Shown here: piece by piece, positions 1-3,473 of the stretch
Layout of the letters: every line of letters begins with the position of its first letter
Numbering within the stretch: the stretch's first letter is position 1
Origin: DATLCI01 sp046714215
Lineage (GTDB): Bacteria; Acidobacteriota; Terriglobia; Terriglobales; Acidobacteriaceae
Direction of reading: 5' to 3'
DNA: 5,604 bases
Assembly: GCA_046714215.1 (NCBI GenBank)
Contig: JBKKBM010000207.1
Location: forward strand, 1 to 5,604
The notes under the pieces: generated by a model
Seen by the model: only the letters and a program-made list of their open reading frames with translations
Told to the model about the DNA's origin: nothing
The model's database searches: none
Translations under genes and position numbers: made by a program

Positions 1-128
1 AAAAACCCATTAGAATCAATAGCTTTTAGGGCAAGGTTGGTACCGGGCCAGAGGGGTTCATCCTGTGAATCCTTATGGGGTACACCGGAATCAAACCTTA
101 ATAATCATAAAGGTAGGAATCAAAACAG
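1..128 (+). other. Untranslated leader/upstream region of the 75-aa gene
   Basis: No open frame of useful length crosses this stretch. A TAGAAT at 11-16 matches the sigma-70 -10 consensus at 5 of 6 positions. Its -35 would fall at or beyond the window edge, so a promoter there cannot be confirmed. If real, it would give a leader of about 105 bases. The stretch contains the hairpin at 54-72. A GTACC (40-44) that can pair with GGTAC (79-83) would enclose that hairpin in a longer stem. A purine-rich AAAGGTAGGA at 109-118 serves as the ribosome binding site for the ATG at 129. No known riboswitch consensus was recognised. Confidence 0.3.
54..72 (+). repeat. Inverted repeat / small hairpin in the leader
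   Basis: GGGTTCA (54-60) and TGAATCC (66-72) are complementary over seven positions, with one G-T wobble, around a TCCTG loop. There is no T-tract behind it, so it is not an intrinsic terminator. It could be an RNA leader structure or an operator-like dyad. It could also be chance, since stems this short are common. Confidence 0.3.
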
Positions 129-356
129 ATGGCAAAGCGTCGCGGAAATCCTAACTGGGGTAAGCCGGAGCCGATCGGCCCGGTAGTGCCTACAGTTACG
201 TCTTTCGAACAAGCGGTGAAAGAGTACAAGCTGGCGCCTGACCAATACATTCGCTCGACCCGCTTGCGGGAATGGGCGCGCCGGAACAAGAATTCCAAGT
301 ACATCCCGGAGCCGTTGTTGGAGGCTTGGGGATTCGAGATCGAGTCGACGCTGTAA
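129..356 (+). CDS. Small basic hypothetical protein, 75 aa
   Basis: I do not recognise a named family. The ATG is preceded by AAAGGTAGGA with about 10 bases of spacing, and an intrinsic terminator sits 25 bases after the TAA stop. It therefore looks like a genuine single-gene transcription unit. The first 15 residues are basic and Gly/Pro/Asn/Trp-rich (KRRGNPNWGKPEP), resembling a flexible nucleic-acid-binding arm. Residues 25-33 (SFEQAVKEY) probably form a helix. Residues 38-57 form a second, Arg-rich segment (YIRSTRLREWARRNKN), followed by an aromatic tail (YIPEPLLEAWGF, 58-69). There is no signal peptide, membrane segment, cysteine pair or zinc motif. A DNA- or RNA-binding accessory role is an inference from charge alone. 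No coding neighbour shares its transcript, because the terminator separates it from the DUF4126 gene. Confidence 0.8.
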   Translation: MAKRRGNPNWGKPEPIGPVVPTVTSFEQAVKEYKLAPDQYIRSTRLREWARRNKNSKYIPEPLLEAWGFEIESTL

Positions 357-381
357 GTCGATAGTCGGGGAATACAATCAA

Positions 382-410
382 AGGCTGCCTTTCGAGGCAG
401 CCTGTTTTTT
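382..410 (+). terminator. Rho-independent terminator of the 75-aa gene
   Basis: AGGCTGCCT (382-390) and AGGCAGCCT (395-403) form a perfect 9-bp stem capped by a TTCG tetraloop. After one G comes a run of six T (405-410). The hairpin lies 25 bases beyond the TAA of the small gene. The opposite strand has only scattered A/T next to the stem (ATACAATCAA upstream on +), so termination is chiefly for the + strand. Confidence 0.93.
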
Positions 411-438
411 GTGCGGCCGAAACCAAAGCAGAAACCTT

Positions 439-471
439 TTACCGCAAAGGGCGCAAAGGAACGCAAAGGGA
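439..471 (+). repeat. CGCAAAG-type short tandem repeat
   Basis: Three head-to-tail units of about 9 bases, each CGCAAAGG with a variable lead base or two, occupy 442-450, 451-459 and 460-469, preceded by TTTTA. From memory, near-identical ACCGCAAAGGCGCAAAG tracts recur between genes in many environmental bacteria. When read through they give TAKGAKERKG-like peptides, which sometimes inflate protein N-termini. Here the frame running into the DUF4126 gene from a GTG at 411 reads exactly that way. This is the main reason to reject the longer start. Function unknown; a dispersed non-coding repeat is the best description. Confidence 0.7.
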
Positions 472-551
472 AGAGCCGTAGCCACGGCGGAGATATTCCA
501 CCAGAACAAAGGGGAACAAAACGAAGGTCAGGAAATCGCATCGTAGAAGTT

Positions 552-1175
552 ATGGACTTATCCAACAAAGAGATCGTAGCGACGGTGGTGGCAGCGAGCT
601 TTGCCGCCGGACTCAATGTGTACGCGACCATCGCCACGCTGGGCCTGCTGGCGCGCTACCAGTTGCTGGCATTGCCCACGGGGCTGCATATGCTGCAAGA
701 CTGGTGGGTGATCGGCGCGGCGGGCTTGCTGTTCGTGGTGGAGTTCTTTGCTGACAAAGTTCCGGCTTTCGATCTGATCTGGAATGCGCTGCATACATTC
801 GTGCGGGTGCCGGCCGCAGCTTATCTAGGCTATGCATCGACGATGCAGATGAGCGCCTCGCAGCAGGCGATGACGGCGATCCTGGCTGGCGCCGTGGCGC
901 TGGTGGCGCATGGCGGCAAGACGGCGATGCGGGCGGCGGTCACGCCTTCTCCGGAGCCGCTATCGAATGTGGGTTTGAGCGTTGCGGAAGATGTGCTTGC
1001 CATCGGGCTCACCTGGTTTGCGGTAACGCATCCATATTGGGCGGCGGGCATCGCGCTGGTGTTAGTGGTGCTGACGATATTGGTGGTGCGCTGGGTAGTG
1101 CGCGCGTTACGCCGCCTGTTCCGCGGGGCACAGCGGAGTTGGAACGAGTTGGAAGGCGCCAGCCGCGAGGTTTGA
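552..1175 (+). CDS. DUF4126 domain-containing integral membrane protein
   Basis: A 207-residue inner-membrane protein of unknown biochemical role. Family-type motifs run in order: GLNVYATIATLGLL (20-33), EFFADKVPAFDLIWNALHTFVRVP (64-87, conserved acidic EFFADK core), HGGKTAMRAAVTPSPEP (120-136) and a late AEDVLAIGLTW (145-155). About five hydrophobic stretches are visible near 8-33, 51-66, 79-96, 106-119 and a long pair over 148-183. A positive tail (RRLFRG) follows. The start at ATG 552 is chosen because the family-like sequence begins there. The frame stays open back to a GTG at 411, but that extension is Lys/Arg-rich translation of the CGCAAAG repeat and not protein-like. Shine-Dalgarno signal is weak (AGAAG only two bases away). 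No terminator is evident before the phosphate genes, so partial readthrough is possible. Confidence 0.87.
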   Translation: MDLSNKEIVATVVAASFAAGLNVYATIATLGLLARYQLLALPTGLHMLQDWWVIGAAGLLFVVEFFADKVPAFDLIWNALHTFVRVPAAAYLGYASTMQMSASQQAMTAILAGAVALVAHGGKTAMRAAVTPSPEPLSNVGLSVAEDVLAIGLTWFAVTHPYWAAGIALVLVVLTILVVRWVVRALRRLFRGAQRSWNELEGASREV

Positions 1176-1204
1176 CCCTCTACGCAGGCGCGTGCGATAG
1201 TAAG

Positions 1205-1233
1205 TTGCCCTGATTGTTGTTATTCGTTTTTAT
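1205..1233 (+). promoter_or_regulatory. Possible sigma-70 promoter for the phosphate pair
   Basis: TTGCCC (1205-1210) and TTTTAT (1228-1233) are separated by 17 bases, and each matches its consensus hexamer at four of six positions. The AT-rich stretch around them stands out from the surrounding GC-rich sequence. It would start transcription near 1240, about 40 bases before the ATG. I could not make out a Pho box. Confidence 0.3.
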
Positions 1234-1265
1234 CTGTTCATCTCCCTGTGCAAGTGGCGTTCGTG

Positions 1266-1271
1266 AAGGAG
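1266..1271 (+). promoter_or_regulatory. Ribosome binding site fixing the DUF47 start
   Basis: AAGGAG lies eight bases before the ATG at 1280. It settles that start against the longer in-frame TTG at 1214, whose extension (residues such as LLFVFICSSPCASG) overlaps the presumed promoter. Confidence 0.85.
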
Positions 1272-1279
1272 TCTGCGGA

Positions 1280-1894
1280 ATGGTTCGTCTCGTCCCCAAG
1301 GACAAAAAGTTCTTTGATATGTTCGTCGATATGACGGCCAACATCGGCGAGGGTGCGCGCCTGTTGAAGGCCATCCTGGATGACTTTGAGAATGTGGAAG
1401 TCCGGGTCAAGCAACTGAAGGACCTGGAGCACAAGGGCGATGAGATGACGCACGCCGTGCTGATAAAACTGAATCAGACGTTCATCACGCCGTTCGACCG
1501 GGAAGACATCCACCAACTGGCGTCCAAGCTCGATGACGTGATCGATTACGTCTATGCGGCGGGCGAGCGGTTGGTGATGTACAAGATCCTGTCAGCGCCG
1601 GCGGCGGCTTCCGAGCTGGCCGGCGTGATCATCCGGCAGGCGGACCAGCTCTCCAAGGCGGTCTCGATGCTGGAGAAACATGACAACGTGCTGGAGATCT
1701 GCGTGGAGATCAACCGGCTGGAGAATGAAGCCGACCAGATCGGGCGGGCCGCGCTGGCCGCGCTCTTCGAGCGCGAAAAAGATCCCATCAACCTGATCAA
1801 GATCAAGGAACTCATCGAAGTGCTGGAGACGGCGACGGACAAGGCCGAAGATGCGGCCAACGTGCTGGAATCCGTAGTGCTCAAGAGCGCCTAA
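1280..1894 (+). CDS. DUF47 / PhoU-like phosphate transport regulator
   Basis: A 204-residue, all-helical cytoplasmic protein of the DUF47 family, which is related to PhoU and usually encoded beside PiT permeases. Visible landmarks are an N-terminal VPKDKKFFDMF (5-15), LEHKGDEMTHAVL (49-61), the family-typical TFITPFDREDIHQLASKLDDVIDYV (67-91), RLENEADQIGR (146-156) and ETATDKAEDAANVLES (183-198). Three E-x3-D patterns (E50/D54, E148/D152, E183/D187) fit the acidic metal-cluster motifs of PhoU-type helical bundles. Its length is normal for the family. Its stop is 34 bases before the permease start on the same strand, so the two are almost certainly one operon. The expected role is modulation of the PiT transporter; this comes from family and context and is not seen directly. 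Confidence 0.93.
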   Translation: MVRLVPKDKKFFDMFVDMTANIGEGARLLKAILDDFENVEVRVKQLKDLEHKGDEMTHAVLIKLNQTFITPFDREDIHQLASKLDDVIDYVYAAGERLVMYKILSAPAAASELAGVIIRQADQLSKAVSMLEKHDNVLEICVEINRLENEADQIGRAALAALFEREKDPINLIKIKELIEVLETATDKAEDAANVLESVVLKSA

Positions 1895-1923
1895 GCCTAC
1901 CTAACCTTAAGAGACCTGACTTC

Positions 1924-1928
1924 GAGGG
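1924..1928 (+). promoter_or_regulatory. Shine-Dalgarno element raising a start question for the PiT permease
   Basis: GAGGG abuts the ATG at 1929 with no spacer, which is poor geometry for that start. The in-frame TTG at 1938 lies 9 bases downstream of this element, a normal distance, and would remove only three residues. An in-frame TGA at 1917 excludes starts further upstream. Confidence 0.4.
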
Positions 1929-2963
1929 ATGATCGCGTTGGACGCAACCACAATCCTGGTCCTGATAACCGTGGCCGTGGCCCTGGTCTTTGATTTCATC
2001 AATGGTTTCCACGACGCCGCCAACAGCATTGCGACCATCGTTTCCACGCGGGTGCTTTCGCCCAAGCTGGCCGTGCTGTGGGCGGCGTTTTTCAACTTTA
2101 TTGCCGCATTCTTCCTCGGGACGGCGGTGGCCAAGACCATCGGCAAAGGCATGCTGCATGTCGACCAGGTGACGGCGTGGGTGATCATCTCCGGGCTGAT
2201 TGGCGCGATCATCTGGGATTTGATCACGTGGTATTACGGGTTGCCGACGTCGTCGTCGCATGCATTGATCGGCGGGTACGCCGGGGCGGGCATCGCCAAG
2301 GCGGGGTTTGGGGTCATCATCGTGGCCGGTTGGACCAAGACGTTGATCTTCATCGTGCTGGCGCCGTTGATCGGACTGGTGGTGGGCCTGGGGCTGATGG
2401 TGGCCATGTCCTGGATCTTCCAACGGAGTGCGCCGAGGAGCATCGACGGATGGTTCCGGAAACTACAACTGGTCTCTGCGGCCGCCTATAGCCTGGGCCA
2501 TGGGGGTAACGACGCGCAAAAGACCATGGGCATCATCGCCGGAGCGATGTTCGCGGGCGGCTTCCTCACCAAAGATGAGATGGCCAAGGATTGGGGCGCG
2601 TATCACTGGCCCATCATCCTGAGCGCGCACTTCGCCATTGCGCTGGGCACGTATTTCGGGGGCTGGCGGATCGTGCACACCATGGGTTCGAAGATCACCA
2701 AGCTAAAACCAGTGGGGGGATTCTGCGCAGAGACGGCGGGAGCGTTCACTCTGTTCGGGACAGCGCTCCTCGGTATTCCCGTGAGCACCACCCACACCAT
2801 TACGGGAGCGATCATTGGCGTTGGGTCAACGCAGCGCTTGTCAGCGGTGCGCTGGGGCGTGGCAAAAAAGATTGTCTGGGCGTGGGTGCTGACCATCCCG
2901 GCTTCGGCCTTGGTGGCGGCGCTGTGTTTCTATTTGATCCGCCTGTTTGTGCCAAACGCCTAG
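1929..2963 (+). CDS. pit: PiT-family inorganic phosphate transporter
   Basis: A 344-residue integral membrane permease for cation-coupled, low-affinity phosphate uptake. The two inverted-repeat halves each carry the expected signatures. The first half has GFHDAANSIAT (26-36) and GLPTSSSHALIGG (104-116). The second has GHGGNDAQKTMG (190-201) and GIPVSTTHTITG (282-293). Hydrophobic segments alternate along the chain, roughly at 7-24, 46-68, 82-103, 108-124, 128-160, 199-213, 227-245, 265-300 and 314-340. The cytoplasmic loop near 165-180 and the WRIVHTMGSKI segment (246-256) are usual. It is compact, as expected for a bacterial PiT without the long central loop seen in some homologues. It follows a DUF47 gene by 34 bases. 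The annotated ATG could be replaced by a TTG at 1938 (see the ribosome-site entry). No + strand terminator with a T-tract follows. Confidence 0.96.
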   Translation: MIALDATTILVLITVAVALVFDFINGFHDAANSIATIVSTRVLSPKLAVLWAAFFNFIAAFFLGTAVAKTIGKGMLHVDQVTAWVIISGLIGAIIWDLITWYYGLPTSSSHALIGGYAGAGIAKAGFGVIIVAGWTKTLIFIVLAPLIGLVVGLGLMVAMSWIFQRSAPRSIDGWFRKLQLVSAAAYSLGHGGNDAQKTMGIIAGAMFAGGFLTKDEMAKDWGAYHWPIILSAHFAIALGTYFGGWRIVHTMGSKITKLKPVGGFCAETAGAFTLFGTALLGIPVSTTHTITGAIIGVGSTQRLSAVRWGVAKKIVWAWVLTIPASALVAALCFYLIRLFVPNA

Positions 2964-3005
2964 AGTCGGCAGCCGTGATTTGGGTTATCGGAAGTGCGGC
3001 GGCGT

Positions 3006-3040
3006 AAAAAGCAAAACGCGCAACCCCGGGGGCTGCGCGT
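3006..3040 (-). terminator. Rho-independent terminator of the ferredoxin gene
   Basis: Read on the minus strand, bases 3040 to 3016 form an almost perfect 25-base inverted repeat (ACGCGCAGCCCC against GGGGTTGCGCGT, one G-T pair). It is followed immediately by TTTTGCTTTTT. It lies 37 bases beyond the ferredoxin TAA. On the + strand the same hairpin is followed by CTCTAAGACC, with no T-tract, so it should not efficiently stop transcription from the permease side. Confidence 0.92.
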
Positions 3041-3077
3041 CTCTAAGACCCATTACAACTGAACTCTAGCGCCCTGG

Positions 3078-3338
3078 TTAGCGACCAAAGAACTGGGCGT
3101 TCTTTTCCGTGTACTCTTTCCATTTGTCGGGCAGGTCGTCGGCGGCAAAGATGGCCGAGACCGGGCAGACCGGGACGCAGGCGCCGCAATCGATACATTC
3201 CACGGGGTCGATGAAGAGCTGGTCAGCGCTGGCGTATTTATCGGCGTCTTTCTTGGGGTGGATACAGTCCACCGGGCAGGCATCGACGCATGCCGTGTCC
3301 TTCGTGCCGATGCAGGGTTCCGCAATCACATAAGTCAT
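3078..3338 (-). CDS. fdxA: 7Fe (3Fe-4S/4Fe-4S) ferredoxin
   Basis: An 86-residue soluble electron carrier. Cysteines lie at 9, 17, 21, 25, 48, 51, 54 and 58. The first motif is C9-x7-C17-x3-C21-P: the position equivalent to the second cysteine of a classical C-x2-C motif is Thr12. This pattern, together with ECIDCGACVPVCPVSAIF (47-64), is the one known from the Thermus and Azotobacter type. In that type C9, C17 and C58 would hold a 3Fe-4S cluster, C21, C48, C51 and C54 a 4Fe-4S cluster, and C25 would be a non-ligand. The C-terminal WKEYTEKNAQFFG helix is also typical. GGAGAG lies nine bases before the ATG, and the gene ends in a strong terminator. The aconitase-family gene is 135 bases upstream in the same direction. 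Its redox partner is not identifiable here. Confidence 0.95.
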   Translation of the reverse strand: MTYVIAEPCIGTKDTACVDACPVDCIHPKKDADKYASADQLFIDPVECIDCGACVPVCPVSAIFAADDLPDKWKEYTEKNAQFFGR

Positions 3339-3347
3339 TGTTTCGGT

Positions 3348-3353
3348 CTCTCC
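3348..3353 (-). promoter_or_regulatory. Ribosome binding site of the ferredoxin gene
   Basis: GGAGAG on the minus strand, nine bases before the ATG at 3338. It lies directly after the downstream copy of the GATTACAAATA repeat (3357-3367) as read on the minus strand, so any factor binding that repeat would sit next to it. Confidence 0.75.
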
Positions 3354-3356
3354 AGG

Positions 3357-3382
3357 GATTACAAATAGTGATTACAAATAAT
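3357..3382. repeat. 13-bp tandem repeat upstream of the ferredoxin gene
   Basis: GATTACAAATAGT (3357-3369) and GATTACAAATAAT (3370-3382) are adjacent copies agreeing at 12 of 13 positions, in a locally AT-rich island. On the minus strand each copy contains TGTAAT, a 5-of-6 match to the -10 hexamer. The pair may therefore be a duplicated promoter element or a pair of operator half-sites phased at a little over one helical turn. Confidence 0.75.
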
Positions 3383-3387
3383 GAGAA
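3358..3387 (-). promoter_or_regulatory. Possible promoter of the ferredoxin gene
   Basis: On the minus strand TTCTCA (3387-3382, four of six to the -35 consensus) and TGTAAT (3363-3358, five of six to the -10) are 18 bases apart. Transcription would begin around 3351, giving an unusually short leader that would barely include the GGAGAG ribosome site. The upstream TGTAAT copy (3376-3371) would leave a roomier leader but has no convincing -35. Co-transcription from the aconitase-family gene is an alternative. Confidence 0.3.
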
Positions 3388-3431
3388 CAGTTTACAGTTA
3401 GGCCCAACACTCCATAGTAGACAGGAAGACT

Positions 3432-3457
3432 GGGTTCCGCAAGCCGGTTGCGCAAGC
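3432..3457. repeat. Imperfect 13-bp tandem repeat just past the aconitase-family gene
   Basis: GGGTTCCGCAAGC (3432-3444) and CGGTTGCGCAAGC (3445-3457) are adjacent copies agreeing at 11 of 13 positions, 16 bases beyond the stop codon of the large gene as read on the minus strand. The second copy includes the palindrome TTGCGCAA (3448-3455). There is no T-tract behind it, so it does not make an intrinsic terminator. Confidence 0.5.
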
Positions 3458-3473
3458 GTCAGTTCACCCCGCG

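Noticed and set aside
54..83. Possible tRNA T-arm because of the GGTTC-like sequence
   Set aside because: The GTTC is in the stem rather than at the loop, and no acceptor, D or anticodon arm can be folded around it.
411..551. Longer 254-residue version of the DUF4126 protein starting at GTG 411
   Set aside because: The GTG overlaps the tail of the terminator T-tract. The extra 47 residues are Lys/Arg-rich translation of the CGCAAAG repeat, and the family-like sequence starts at ATG 552.
98..637. 179-residue minus-strand open frame
   Set aside because: It runs antisense through the small gene, its terminator and the start of the DUF4126 gene, and shows no domain or ribosome site.
1180..1200. 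Short inverted repeat after the DUF4126 stop as a terminator
   Set aside because: Only about four base pairs (ACGC with GCGT) and no T-run follows.
1214..1279. Upstream TTG start for the DUF47 protein
   Set aside because: AAGGAG at 1266-1271 is ideally spaced for ATG 1280. The extension has no family resemblance and overlaps the presumed promoter.
1881..2423. 180-residue minus-strand open frame under the PiT gene
   Set aside because: His/Arg/Gln-rich antisense shadow of membrane-protein codons, without motifs.
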